A stretch of 64,000 bases of DNA from Gadus chalcogrammus (taxonomy: Eukaryota > Chordata > Actinopteri > Gadiformes > Gadidae). Made by a program: the position numbers and the translations under genes. Below are positions 44,440 through 56,630 of this stretch, piece by piece. The stretch is from the NCBI RefSeq assembly GCF_026213295.1, contig NC_079415.1, positions 18,345,910 to 18,409,909 of the forward strand, given 5' to 3'. The notes below the pieces were generated by a model, which searched no databases, was not told the DNA's origin, and worked only from the letters and a program-made list of their open reading frames with translations. Each line of letters starts with the position of its first letter. Within the stretch, counting starts at the first letter, position 1.

Positions 44440-44996
44440 TAATTTATCAGCAATTTCATTGCCATATATTCCATGGTGGGCTGGAATCCACAGAACTGAA
44501 TAACTAAACCAAGGCTTATAATATTTAAAAGAAGATGCTTTACCTCTATCACCAAATCTTCACGTATTGAATTATCTGTTATAAAACTTAGTATCTACAA
44601 CCCATCTAAGAGCGGTTATTATTGTGGCCATCTCGATTGAGTATACTGATAAAGTCACCCACTCTATATCCATATCCTTTTTCAAATTCTGGAATATATA
44701 TGCCAATACCACAATTGTCCTTTGGGATCTTTAGAACCATCTGTAAATATTTTCAGATATCCATAGAATGAAGTATTTAAATAACTTGAGCAGGCATTAG
44801 CAAAACTTTGCTTGGTGAGATGCTCGCTTTTTCGAAATGGAATAAGATGCAGCTGGGTAGGCGCTGAGAGGTGATGCAAGGTACACACTGTAATACTATA
44901 ATCAAGAGGACATACAGGCAGTTCAAATAAAAAGAGATAGAACTTTATTGATCTGGAAACTTCATAAATATGTAAGATTGCTCCATATAATACCAT
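44440..44996 (-). pseudogene. RNase H fragment of a LINE
   Basis: On the minus strand, LKIFTDGSKDPKGQ (first RNase H acidic residue) is followed, with stops and frame changes, by SIEMATIITALRWVVD and LWIPAHHGIYGNEIADKLAK, the typical end of a retrotransposon RNase H. RNase H downstream of RT occurs in I-, R1- and related LINE clades, so this is not part of the neighbouring L2-like LINE. No RT is present in the remaining sequence. A decayed fragment. Confidence 0.7.
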
Positions 44997-45051
44997 AGTA
45001 ACATAGTAAACGTATGTAGGCCTAAAAAAATCAGTTCAATGTTATTGCTTA

Positions 45052-45477
45052 TGCTGAGTTTCTTCAAGGAAAGGTTCAAGTCCGGGATAGCTTTTAACTG
45101 ACTTTATTGTTAAAGTAGGCATGTTTCGGTATGGTAACTGGCTATGGAACGAAAGTCTAGGAATCGTGTCGAACACGTGTGAGAGATAATAACTCTGGCT
45201 ACTTCCAGCCACGGGCAGAAGCCTGTGACTGTCCGCGGGTGTCGCTGAAAATCTCTGGTCCCTTCACCTAGTTTGCACAGGTAAGGGACCGTCAAGTGGG
45301 CGTGGCCTTAGTGGGCGTGGTGGCTTCGGCTTCTTCAGGTGATGCCTTCTGTGGTGGAGCCGCCTTCAATAAGGTCTTGCTCCCCTAGTGGCTATGTATA
45401 GTATTTACGGCTTATATGTTTGGGTCCTGCTTCATTGGGTCTATGTGTGGGTAGCTTAGATTCGTAAATACGTAACA
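45052..45477 (-). repeat. 3' LTR of the retrovirus-like element
   Basis: On the minus strand it starts TGTTACGTATTTACGAATC directly after the purine tract and ends near CTCAGCA. It contains AATAAA (in ACAATAAAGTCAG), a likely poly(A) signal. Confidence 0.7.
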
Positions 45478-46389
45478 ATCCCTCCTTGGTCATCTTAGAT
45501 GACCATACAATAATATTTTAAATCATAAACACCATTTACCACACCGAAAACATAGTCAAAGTAGGATAATTCATCAACACCATCAACCGTGTGGGAGAAA
45601 CTCTCGAATAGAGGAAAAAAACCACTACGCGCTCATAATACTGAGACGGCATTCACCTTGTGGTCTCATTGGAAATACAGGTCATTATTTAACAATACAA
45701 CAATGAACATAAATCTTGTTATCATACAATCACATGGCCAAACAGCACACAAACAAAACTATCCATAGAAATCCTGAGCTAATACTTTTGGTAATGTGCT
45801 ACAAGGTCATACAATTTTCAACATGAGCAAAAGTAAAGTAAAAATTGGTGGTCATAATACAATTTTAAAATTTCAAAATGATGATAGGCTAGCATGGATT
45901 TGGGGGGTTCAGGTGATCTTCGTGTATTGGTGCGCCGGTTCATGTGGGTGGTTTTGGTGCGATGTTATTATCGTAGTCATTGTTTTTTCTGTCGCCGTCG
46001 GGCCTGTAATTCATGAACCCAAGACTCGTCCCTCCTTGTCAAGGGCTCAACTCAGAGAGGTTACTCCTACATCATGGGAATGTCCAAACAGGTTCTCCGT
46101 CGTCGTCGTATCAGCAACAGGTGGCCTGTAAACAACCGTCTCAAAGATCAAACAGTACCATTATCAATGCAGCGATTCAGAAATAACGGGTTGCACTCAC
46201 AACACTATACAATAACAAACAGCCTGGTATGGTTGTTAGAAATTGTTATTTAAGTAAATCCGGGATATTGATTATCTTATATACAGGCGCTTCTACTAGA
46301 ATAGTATAGGTGTTGACTATTGTACATATTACAGGCTGGATATGGTCGGGCCCCTCAGGTGATGTATCATTCACTTTCATCGGATCATA

Positions 46390-46760
46390 TCTGATCCCCA
46401 TGTAAGCCTGAATGGCACTTGGCGCTTCTGTAGCGCCCACTGCTGTGGGGATCAGCAGATGCAGTAGCCCTCGTGCACAGGAATACAACGGCAGCCGGTG
46501 CCAATTAACACGGTCTCTGCATTTATTCCCGCGACGGGCACTTACTGGATCATGCTTTTCCCACCTCCAAACATATTCTCCATCCATCCTGTGAAAGGGT
46601 CATTAATGCCGGAGTTCTCTGCCAATTCTAACCTGAGGGATTGTAATTATGCCAGCAACCCATCCAGAGCTGTGTTATTGGGGATAAAGTACAACACGTT
46701 TGTGCCTATCATCGCATTTACCCCTCCTTGCTCTGTCAATAACATTTCCATATCTATATA
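46390..46760 (-). pseudogene. Retroviral env (transmembrane subunit) remnant
   Basis: Reading the minus strand, EQGGVNAMIG and IPNNTALDG resemble the disulphide-loop region of a gammaretrovirus-type envelope TM subunit. They are followed, with a stop codon and frame changes, by ELAENSGINDPFTGWMENMF and a hydrophobic membrane-anchor-like stretch with PVAGI. The cysteines normally present in the loop motif are missing here, and the frame is interrupted at least twice, so no functional envelope can be made. In an intact virus this subunit anchors the envelope and drives membrane fusion. The surface subunit is not recognisable upstream. Confidence 0.6.
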
Positions 46761-46799
46761 TATTTCTTTTAACTTTATCTGTTAAACTGAACGAAGTGT

Positions 46800-48495
46800 T
46801 GCTGATTATGATACATGTAATTTATCTAAACAATATATATATACATAATTTTTATATGGTGGACAAGCAAAACAGAACCAATTCAACTCCTGGCCGTTAT
46901 TTGATCTCCTCATGTGACTGTTACTCCTTGCTCGGCGGAGGCAGTTTATCGGCTCCGGGTGTGTCTGCATCTGGTTCTGGAACTTTTGTTTCTATTGTAG
47001 AAATACAAACTCATGTACAGCAGTTAGTTGTTCAAAAACATTCCTATAATTCTATTTTTTAATTGTTCTAATGGAAGTCCATTATGGGACCCTAGAAATG
47101 TATGTGTAAGCATGAATCTAACCGTAAGCATTACGTGCAAAGTTAGCTGTGTCAGAGAGGAGTGATACACGGTACTCACCTTGCTTCTGGAAACATAGGA
47201 CCTGAAAATTGTATGCGTTTCAAACATGTTTGTATTATAATTGATCTATTTAGTGCTTGTGCGGATTTTAAATTTTTGTTTTGAGTGTCCCATTCCTTAT
47301 TCTGAGCTGATTTCAACCTTCAACCTTGATTTAATATTCACACTACATCCCTCCTTGCGCATTGCTTCAGCCATGCGCATTAGAATTAACCAATCCTAAC
47401 AACGGTGTAGTGCAACCAAGTTGAAGTTCCTTTCCTTAATCATCTGTACATAAACCAATCCATTATGAAGATATATGAAGACCAGTACATACAAAACCAA
47501 AGGTCGATAGTTGTGGGTCTATGCAGCCGTCTTGAGACCACGCTGTTGTTAAATGCAGTAAACCGTAAATGTTTCATGAGTCAGTATACCTGTGTGCCGT
47601 AACTTATCAGAGTAAAATAAATATCAGACTATGAGACGCTGACGTTGTAACAAAGCGTTACAGCAGTAGCAGTGGCATTTGAAAGGTTAACCTACTACTT
47701 CTGAATCTAAATTGAGCCTATATTGTCCCTGGCGAGCAGATGTATTGCTAATCCATTTCTTATCTTATAAACCCAAAATGATGAAAAAAAGGGAAATTAC
47801 AATGTTAAAATTTGTATGTTCAACATCACTTCTTTGTAACCGTATCTGGTTCCAACAGTTACCTTCATTATACTACCCGATTGTCCTACACTAACTATGT
47901 ATATTGGATGACCTAATCTTCATTTATTCTACGTATTGTTCGCATTTGATGTTGTCCACACTTGATTCACTCCTATGTACATTGCATACCACATCAAACG
48001 TGTATACGCCTTATTCTCTGCCTTTTGCATACCACATCAAACGTGCATATGTCTTAGCAAAGTGAAGTAAAGTAAAACGCAGTTTTATCTTTACTTATTT
48101 ATAGCTATACATGTCCCGGACACGTCCATTACTATTTCCAAAACAGTTTTTTTTAGCTACGCAGGTCCCAGACCTAACTATACCATTACATGAACAGTAT
48201 TTATTATTATAATTATCTAGTTTTTTGTTTGTCAACATCAAATCGATCTAAACTAGGTAGAATAAGAGTAATCTGAATTATGCACATCTGGGCATTAAAT
48301 ATAGGGTGATATTCTAAAACAAAACAAAACCTGAACCTAAAAGAAAAATTCAGAAGTTATTGGGTGAAGCAAATGTTATTGCAAGTTAATTATAATGAAC
48401 CATTTTCTAATTATCTTAGTTTTATATGTGGTATGCTTTCAATATCCCCTCGTGTATGTAACAGTCGAGTAACCTCCATTATTTTGGTGGCTCTG
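46800..48495. other. Decayed element body, no gene recognised
   Basis: AT-rich sequence with short ORFs lacking domains. By position it is the body of the retrovirus-like element, but no gag or pol motif can be read. Confidence 0.35.
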
Positions 48496-48499
48496 ACAC

Positions 48500-48960
48500 A
48501 CACAAGAGGACATTCACACATGGTATATGAATCCACCATTTGTTTTCATTTTATATTTTTACGTATTTTTATTTTCATTTTATTTTTTATCTATACATAC
48601 ACATTCGTAAGAAAAGCACAAACGAAGATGCATCATAACATGCATCAATAGACCTAAAAATAAGCATATTATTCAACAATTTGAGACCTCAGATGGGATT
48701 TCTTCCTGCGGAGCCCTTCATTTTCTAAAGGGTCCGCAGAGAGGTCCGCTGAGTGGCCAGGAGTTCTTACACATTCAGAAGTGTTGCTGAGGACAGCTGC
48801 CTCACAACAAACCAAAAGCCTTTGTTAACCATATGGTCTTCTAAGTCATCATTCCTTAAGATGTCATAAATATGGGGTTGGCCGTTCCTTAATCACTTGC
48901 GTCTCTGCGCTTCAATGGGGATCAAGGATAACGGGCCCCAAACCAACACTGGACAACAGA
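48500..48960 (-). repeat. LTR-like segment related to 23.6-24.1 kb
   Basis: On the minus strand it contains AAAGGCTTTTGGTTTGTT, TAAGAACTC and ATCCCATCTGAGGTCTCAAA, matching words of the plus-strand LTR at 23,785-23,935, but diverged elsewhere. The boundaries are not clear. From 48,961 to 50,144 nothing further is recognised. Confidence 0.45.
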
Positions 48961-50144
48961 GGAACAGAGTGAGAACTGATTTCCACTAACCTCAAAGGAT
49001 TTGAACGGACCCTGCAGAATAACAGGTGACAAGACCAGATGGGAAAATACAAACATACAAAACTTAAATTTGAACATTAGCAAAATATCTTAATATTAAA
49101 ATCTCCATTTCAATATTAGGCATCATACTTTCTGTTGTTACCGTAACGTTGTCAGTTGGGGACAGTCGGGGTTACGTACGGCTGTGCGTTTTGGTTGACC
49201 ATTAAACTGGTTGTGATATATTGTAATAATCGCGTATCCACTGTATTGGCGTGTAAAGAAAAAACGTAACACGTATATTGTTAATCAAAATTATGATGAA
49301 TTATGGATTAATTTTATTACTTATGTAATTTAATTGTAATATTGCCAATTATTAACCATAGATTACGTGAAGACTTTTATTATTTTCATAGTTTGCAATG
49401 AAATATATATTATATTCTTTCTTATTTTGGTATTTTGGACCTCGTCAGGTCTGTTGAACTATGCATTTCTACCGCTTGTCCTCAGGATCCTCTATTGGGG
49501 GGGACTCCTCTATTGGAGGTTATCCCAGAACTCTTCTAATAAGAATCCCCAGGCCTGGATAACCCCGGACTTCTGTGGACGAGCGGTATGCACGCTATGG
49601 ACAACTTTAAAGGCTAACCGTTCATGATGTGGAGTCTAGATAATTATTTATATTTTAAGATCACTGTGTAACTGCCGTACAGGGATCTGGTTGATGCAAG
49701 ACCCCTGGGTTGGTGCCCTTTTGTAGGACTTCTTTCGGTTCTGGAATCCGGCTTTCCTAATTGTTGAATACAAGATAATGCATGCATATTGTGGTACGAT
49801 ATTATATCTATTGCAATCGCTCCAATGGAGGCAATAGTTGACCTTTGAACATTTCACGCAGTGTTTATTCGTATGTAGTAGCTGATTATAGCAGAATTTA
49901 ACCCATGTAGATTTAATATTCGCAAAAAACGTATTGTAATTGTGTCTACCGCAGTTGAGCTAACTCCCTCCTTGGGCACCGTTTAAAACCATGTGCACCA
50001 TTTATTGATTCGACATATTATTCTAGCAGTTGAACCCCGTGTCTATTTGAACCAGCCTGGTTCTCTACTTGTCTTGCTACACAAATTGCATGTTGAATAG
50101 ACAGAAGGGCTCAGCAACCTGAAAAAAATAAATAACTACTGTCA

Positions 50145-50470
50145 GTGTTTGGCATTCGTTCTTATACTGCCATTTCCTGGAGAGAGAAAGAATTAAGATC
50201 AATGCAGAGAAGTAAAAAGATGAGTGTTTGGCAACTATAATGCTTGTGTTGCCACCTCCTAAAGAGAAAAGAGAATTAATATTTATGCACAGAAGTAAAA
50301 TGATGATCGTGGGCAACTGATCGTTGTGTTGCCACTCCCTGATTAGAAAAGAGAATATTTGTAGTAATGTTAACGATTAAAAATGATGAATGTCGGGCAT
50401 CCATTACTGCTCGGGTTGCCAAGGCCTGACGAGAAAAGAGAACAAATTTAGTACAAATGCAAGAGATCGG
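50145..50470. repeat. About 80-bp tandem repeat, 4 diverged copies
   Basis: Copies start at about 50,145, 50,224, 50,309 and 50,391. Each contains a GGCA(A/T)(C/T) start, a (G/C)TTGCCA segment and AGAAAAGAGAA. Confidence 0.75.
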
Positions 50471-50627
50471 CTACTTGGAAAGCTGGGGGTCGTCTAGTTG
50501 GGACTTATAATAGTTATATACTTGTGGTACATTTGGAGATGTTGAGATGTAATTGGGAATAATCTCGTGTTAACGAGTAGGGGCACTACCAAGAACTACA
50601 AATATGGCTGCGGTGCATACTACATAC

Positions 50628-50990
50628 TGTGGCATCCCGCCCCTGAAGCCTCGGCCTGAACGGGCCCGCGGAACCGTGAAGGACGGGGTGTACCACCCCC
50701 ACCCACCAGCCGGCGACGGAGAGCACCGGGTCCTTCCCCCCAATCAGCGGGATGGGGGACACCTGGCGGCGGGGAGGAGAAAGGCCCGGAGCCACTACAA
50801 AAGAGGCAGAGACAAGCATGGACGGGAGAGGCAGAGAGACGCATGGACTGCAGAGGCTTGAGGCTCACGGAGACCCAAGCGCACCCTTATCCTCTTTTGC
50901 TATTGAAATAAACGCCGAAAGTCGGCTTAAACCATCCGTTGCCACGTGTTTCACTTACTCCCGGCGCATTCCTCACTCCCGGATACCACA
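50628..50990 (+). repeat. 5' LTR of the Gmr1-like element
   Basis: TGTGGCATCCC...GGATACCACA ends. AATAAA at 50,907-50,912 is a poly(A) signal. A primer-binding site starting TGGTGGAGAATGCAGGC follows two bases later (50,993). Confidence 0.93.
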
Positions 50991-51041
50991 TATGGTGGAG
51001 AATGCAGGCATCTTGAGCGTTCCCACTACTACTACCCCACC

Positions 51042-52318
51042 ATGCAGAACCCGGACGGAGCCGCGGCGCTGGCTGCCCAGCAACACCAGCAGGAGACCAC
51101 CGAGAGCCTCGCCCTGCTCCGCGAAGCCGTTCTGCGGCTGACTCAGCACGCCGTCCGTGCTGCGCCGACCGCCGCCCCGACCAGCCGCCTCACGAAGCTG
51201 GGACGGAAGACGACGTGGAGGCTTACCTCGAGGTCTTCGAGCGGACCGCACAGAGGGAAGGCTGGCCAGAGGAGCAGTGGGCGCACATTGTGGCGCCGTT
51301 CCTCACCGGACCCGCCCAGCAGGCGAGCCAGGACCTGCCGGCGGACGTCGCCCGCCAGTACCCGGCGCTCAAACAGGCCATACTGGCCTACTACGGCCAC
51401 AACCTCGCGGCGCGCGCGCAACGCGCGCAGGATTGGCGGTTTGACGCGCAGGGAGCTGTGCGCACCCAGATCGCCCAGCACAGCCGGCTGGTGAAGCGGT
51501 GGCTGACAGCGGGAGAGGGCCCCGGCCCGATCGACCGGGTGATCATTGACCACACCCTGCGGCGACTCCCGCCGGACGCCCGCCGCGTGCTGGCCCACCA
51601 TCACCCTGCCACCGTGGACGACCTGGTCCTCCAGCTGGAGAACTGGCAGGTGGCCCAGCTCCTGAACGCCGGGTCCGCCCCAGCCCCACGGCGCGCAGTG
51701 ACCGGCCAAGCCCCGAGGGGACCCCCCAGCGGCAACCCGGCTCCCGGCGTCACCCCCCTGAGCGGAGTACCGGAGAACCGGGAGGTGCGGCGCTGCTTCG
51801 GGTGCGGCCAGTACGGCCACATCGCTCGCTACTGCCCGAGGGGACGTGATGTGTCGATGCCGTCGGCGTACGCGGACCCGGGGGCGGACCCCACGTGCAT
51901 GTTGGCGACCTGCTGGACGCGGGGAACCTCGGGGAGTCCGACCATCCCGGCGCGGGTAATGAACCAGGACACGCAGGCCCTCTTGGACACCGGCAGTGCG
52001 GTTACCCTCCTTCGCCCCGACCTGGCGGGCGGGAAGGCCGGGGATCCGATGGAGGTGGCCTGCGTCCACGGGGACACCCGGACATACCCCACATGCCACG
52101 TGGTAGTCCGCACCACCCATGGGGTATTCACGATCCGGGCGGGGATTGTCCCCCACCTTCCGGTCCCCGTGTTAATCGGAAGGGACTGCCCGATTTTCCA
52201 CCGGCTGTGGGACCGACGCGGGAGCTACGGAGCTGGAGAGGCCCTCCCCGCAGAGGGGCGCGGGGGGTTCGGCAGGCCTACGGGGCCACCCGGCGCCCAT
52301 CGTCCCCGGGGGAGCTGA
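51042..52318 (+). pseudogene. Gmr1-like gag-protease, one apparent frameshift
   Basis: ATG 51,042 opens MQNPDGAAALAAQQ in frame 3. Near 51,200 the text changes to frame 2, where a capsid region (YLEVFERTAQREGWPEEQWA) leads to a zinc knuckle, CFGCGQYGHIARYC (Cx2Cx4Hx4C, about 51,793). An aspartic protease follows with ALLDTGSAVTLL (about 51,974) and PVPVLIGRD. The frame ends at TGA 52,316-52,318, but acidic/proline-rich linker text continues in other frames. Gag forms the particle and the protease matures the polyprotein. The single frame change lies at a short G-run. Confidence 0.85.
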
Positions 52319-53770
52319 CGGCGGAGGACGAGGGATCGGAGGGGAACGGACCTTCCCCACCGGGGACCCCGGCGCGCTCGGCGAGAGGACCCGTCCGGAG
52401 CGAGACACTGGAACCTACCCCCGACACCCGGAGACCCTCACAGCCTCCGAGCGACCAGACCCACCGGAAGACCCGGAGAGCTCCCCCCTTACTGAGTTCT
52501 CGGACTTCTTACCAGAGGGGGGGGGAGGCTCGTCCCGACCCGGCCAGTTCGCCACCGCACAGCTCCAGGATGAGGCCCTCAAGCACGCCTGGAGCCACGT
52601 CCTGGTCCATGACGGGCAGGCCCGAGACTCGGTGAGTCACACACCACACCCGCACTTCAGCACCAGGGGGGGTCTGTTATATCGGGTAGCCTCCGGGGAG
52701 GGGGGAGTGAGGGAACAGTTGGTGGTGCCCCGTTCCTACGTCAGTAAAGTGCTTTTTATGGCCCACACCCACCTCCTGGGGGCCCACCTGGGCATGGACA
52801 AGACCCGGGAGCGGGTCCTAGCCAGGTTCTATTGGCCGGGGGTTAAGCGGGATGTTGAGCGCCACTGCCAGGGATGCCCCGAGTGCCAGCGGGTAGCCCC
52901 CCGGGCCATCGCTAGACACCCCCTCATTCCCATGCCCATCATCGAGACCCCCTTCGAGCGTTTGGCCTTAGACATCGTGGGCCCCCTTCCCAAGACCAGC
53001 CGGGGCCACCGCTATATCCTGGTGCTAGTGGACTACGCCACCCGGTACCCCGAGGCCCTTCCCCTGCGCGCCGCCACCACCAAGGCGGTCGCCCGTGAAC
53101 TTATGCTCCTCTTCAGCCGGGTGGGGATAGCAAAGGAGGTGCTCACCGATCAGGGGTCGTGCTTCATGTCACGGGTGATGAAGGAGGTCCTCAGGCTCCT
53201 GCAGGTGAAGCAGCTCCGGACCTCGGTGTACCACCCCCAGACGGACGGCCTGGTCGAGCGGTTCAACAAGACCCTTAAGCAGATGCTTAAGAAGACCATG
53301 CAGGCCGACGGGAAGAATTGGGACCAACTACTGCCCCACGTACTGTTCGCGGTACGGGAGGTCCCCCAGGCGTCCACCGGGTTCTCCCCTTCGAGCTGCT
53401 GTACGGGCGGAGGCCCCGCGGGATCCTGGACATCGCCAAGGAGGCCTGGGAGACCAGCCGTCCCCCCACCGCACCACCGTGGACCACGTGGAGCAGGTGC
53501 GTGACCGCATGGCCCGGGTGTGGCCTATCGTCCGGAGGCACCTCCAGCAAGCGCAGCAGGCCCAGGCGAGGGTCTATAATCGAGGAGCCCAGCTGAGGAC
53601 CTTTCAGCCAGGGGAACTGGTCCTGGTCCTGGTCCCCACGGCGGAGTGCCGGTTCCTGGCAAAGTGGCAGGGACCCTACGAGGTGGTGGAACGCGTGGGC
53701 GAGGTGAACTACCGGGTCCGCCAGCCAGGGAGGCGGAAGCCGACGAATCTATATCACATCAATCTCCTGA
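52319..53770 (+). pseudogene. Gmr1-like integrase, with apparent frameshifts in the C-terminus
   Basis: Frame 3 carries the HHCC zinc finger (AHTHLLGAHLGMDK ... HCQGCPECQR) and the DD35E catalytic core: LALDIVGP, then LTDQGSCF and, exactly 35 residues after that Asp, the Glu of LVERFNKT. The C-terminal part changes to frame 2 near 53,390 (FELLYGRRPRGIL) and to frame 1 near 53,470, where a chromodomain-like or GPY/F-like module reads LAKWQGPYEVVERVGEVNYR and ends NLYHINLLKQW near 53,778. Integrase inserts the cDNA into the genome. Its place upstream of RT is the diagnostic oddity of this element. Confidence 0.9.
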
Positions 53771-53778
53771 AGCAGTGG

Positions 53779-55310
53779 AGGGGGGGGAGCCGACACCCGC
53801 CGACCCCGCTCCCTTGTCCCTGGCGGCCCGGCAGGAGATCCCGGAGGTGCCGGTGGGGGAGGACCTCAGCCCGGCCCAGAGACACGACCTGGACGAGATC
53901 GTCCTCCAGCACCGGGACGTGTTCTCCGACCTGCCGGGGAGGACTGCCGCCACCCACCACGACATCCGGACGGCACCAGGCATAAGGGTAAGGGTTCCGC
54001 CCTACAGGATCCCAGAGGCCCGGAGGGAGGCCATACGGGCCGAGGTGCGCCGAATGCTGCAGCTCGGCGTGATAGAGGAGTCACGCAGCGCCTGGTGCAG
54101 CCCGGTGGTCCTGGTGCCCAAGCCGGATGGAACCTTCAGGTTCTGTAATGACTTTAGGCGGCTGAACGAGGCATCGGAGTTCGACGCCTACCCCATGCCC
54201 CGGGTCGACGAACTTATCGAGCGTCTGGGCCCGGCACGGTACCTGTCGACCCTGGACCTGACCAAGGGGTACTGGCAGGTGCCGTTGACCCGGGCGGCCC
54301 GGGAAAAGACGGCGTTCTCCACCCCGGGGGGACTGTACCAGTACACCGTCCTCCCCTTCGGGGTACACGGCGCCCCAGCCACATTCCAGCGGATGATGGA
54401 CCAGCTCCTGAGGCCCCACCAGGATTACGCGGCGGCATACATCGATGACATCATCATCTACAGCCCCAGCTGGGATATCCACGTCCGCCAGCTAAGGGCC
54501 GTGCTGGGAGAGCTGCGGAGGGCGGGCCTCACCGCTAACCCGGCCAAATGTCGCCTCGGAGAGAGGAGACGACGTACCTGGGGTACCGGGTCGGGAGAGG
54601 GACAGTGCGGCCGCAGGAAGGCAAGGTAGCCGCCATACGGGCCTGGCCGCAACCCAGGACCAAGAAGCAGGTGAAGGCGTTCTTGGGGCTGGTGGGCTAC
54701 TACCAGCGCTTCATTCCCGGGTACGCCACGCTGGCCAGCCCCATGAACGACCTAACCCGTAAGGCCTTACCAGACCGGGTTACCTGGTCTGAGGCGGCGG
54801 ACCGGGCGTTCAAGACGCTCCGGGAGGCTCTGTGCTCAGAACCGGTACTAATCACACCTGACTTTAACCTCCCTGTGATTGTTCACACAGACGCCTCGGA
54901 GGTGGGACTTGGGGGGGTCTTGTCCCAGGTCCGGGCCGGAGAGGAGCACCCGATAACCTACGTCAGCCGGAAGCTCCTCCCCAACGAGCGCAATTACTCC
55001 ACCGTGGAGAAGGAGGCCCTGGCCATTAAATGGTGCCTGGAAAAGTTGCGGTACTACCTCCTGGGGAGGGAGTTCACCTTGGTCACCGACCACGCCCCCC
55101 TGAAGTGGATGGCGGGGGCCAAGAACACAAACGCCCGGGTGACACGGTGGTTCCTGGCTCTCCAGGATTTCCGGTTCCGGGTGGACCACCGACCGGGCCG
55201 GGAGCATGCCAACGCCGACGCCCTGTCACGTCGGGATGCCTGTCTGGGCGGGTTCCCCGGAGACCAGGGGCTTGAGCAAACGGGGGGGGAGTGTGGCATC
55301 CCGCCCCTGA
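53779..55310 (+). pseudogene. Gmr1-like reverse transcriptase-RNase H, one apparent frameshift
   Basis: After a G-run at about 53,780-53,787 the text is in frame 3: EEDLSPAQRHDL-type linker, then RT with VPPYRIPEARREAIRAEVRR, VLVPKPDGTFRFCNDFRRLN, LSTLDLTKGYWQVPL, LPFGVHGAPATFQRMM and the catalytic YIDDIIIYS. Near 54,565 it changes to frame 2: VKAFLGLVGYYQRFIPGYA, then RNase H with HTDASEVGLGGVL, EKEALAIKWC, VTDHAPLKWM and HANADALSRRD. The frame then runs into the 3' LTR. All catalytic residues are present. A polypurine tract, AAACGGGGGGGGAG, ends at 55,291. Confidence 0.9.
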
Positions 55311-55654
55311 AGCCTCGGCCTGAACGGGCCCGCGGAACCGTGAAGGACGGGGTGTACCACCCCCACCCACCAGCCGGCGACGGAGAGCACCGGGTCCTTC
55401 CCCCCAATCAGCGGGATGGGGGACACCTGGCGGCGGGGAGGAGAAAGGCCCGGAGCCACTACAAAAGAGGCAGAGACAAGCATGGACGGGAGAGGCAGAG
55501 AGACGCATGGACTGCAGAGGCTTGAGGCTCACGGAGACCCAAGCGCACCCTTATCCTCTTTTGCTATTGAAATAAACGCCGAAAGTCGGCTTAAACCATC
55601 CGTTGCCACGTGTTTCACTTACTCCCGGCGCATTCCTCACTCCCGGATACCACA
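55292..55654 (+). repeat. 3' LTR of the Gmr1-like element
   Basis: Same length and, by eye, same sequence as the 5' LTR, including the poly(A) signal at 55,571-55,576. Confidence 0.93.
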
Positions 55655-56576
55655 ATACGTATCAGCCGACTACAGAAACTTCTCAGAGTTCTATCTGTCC
55701 GGCTGAAAACTGTGGTACCTTATGGCATAAGGCTACCACTTAACCGCAATTTGTGTTCTTAATACACTCTGTTTCTGCGCTTTGTGTACATTTATATGTA
55801 CACAGATAGCCCTATGAGATCCTTGGATGATAAGGGGAACTACAAATAGAAGTTATCATTGTTAAAAATAGCGACAGAGAGAGAGATAGAGAGAGGTGAT
55901 GTGGGAAGGGTGGGGGTTCATTCTATTCTCTGGGGAAGTGGGGGGGGGTCTTTATGAGGGGGGGTGGGAGATAGGGACTAAAGGATGGGGAAGGAATTAA
56001 AGGGGTGAGGGAGGGCCTATCTTTAGACAGGCAGGCAGACAGAGAGAAAGAACGAGGAATTGGGAGTTACAAGATTGTGCAACGTTAATTACTTTTCATA
56101 TCCCATATTGAAACTGTGGAAAACCTTCCTGGTTGCCCAAAAGTAATATGTCTGTACAAACAAAGTGGATTTACAGATTTATCACATGTATACATAAATA
56201 TTGTACTCCCATAGATGTTGAATTCTATTAGTTACAAAACTATAGCCAAAATATTATGTGTCGGAAACTATTGCTTTACCGATGGTTTTCAACTTATTGC
56301 TATGGATTTATTGATTCATAGAGGATGAGGATGATGGCACTTAGGAGCGTGCGGAGGAAACTGTAGTTATGAACTAGATATTGATTTAAATCAAAATCAA
56401 ACTAAATACCTCAAATATTGGAATGAAATATACAATGGTAATACTTCCAGCTATTGACTAGGAAATGTGACAATTATACTTGCACCATTGCTGAATAAGT
56501 AGCTGTCAAAACATTGTTATCATTTGAAACAGATTGATTTTAAGGGAATATATTATGGAGAGAGAACATATTTCTA
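55655..56576. other. No gene recognised; G-rich and purine-rich tracts
   Basis: By position this is the body of the retrovirus-like element. G-rich runs lie at 55,905-56,010. No coding motif is readable. Confidence 0.35.
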
Positions 56577-56630
56577 CAGACAGACACGACAGAGACAGAG
56601 ACAGAGACAGAGACAGACAGACAGACATAA
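56577..56630. repeat. (GACAGA)n simple repeat
   Basis: ACAGACAG/GACAGA hexamer-like run. Confidence 0.85.

Larger units (their letters stand above)
50628..55654 (+). mobile_element. Gmr1-like Gypsy retrotransposon (integrase before RT), identical LTRs
   Basis: A 5,027-bp element with 363-bp LTRs at 50,628-50,990 and 55,292-55,654 that I cannot distinguish by eye, and a 4-bp target duplication ATAC on both sides. The coding order is gag - protease - integrase - RT - RNase H. Standard Ty3/Gypsy elements have integrase last; the copia-like order is known from the Gmr1 group first described in Atlantic cod. The GC content is much higher than the surroundings. Confidence 0.93.

Noticed and set aside
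50145..50470. CRISPR-like array of spaced repeats
   Set aside because: Units of about 80 bp are diverged along their whole length with no constant repeat/variable spacer pattern, and the genome is vertebrate.
51143..52156. 337-codon minus-strand ORF
   Set aside because: Antisense shadow of the GC-rich Gmr1-like gag; no motif in its translation.
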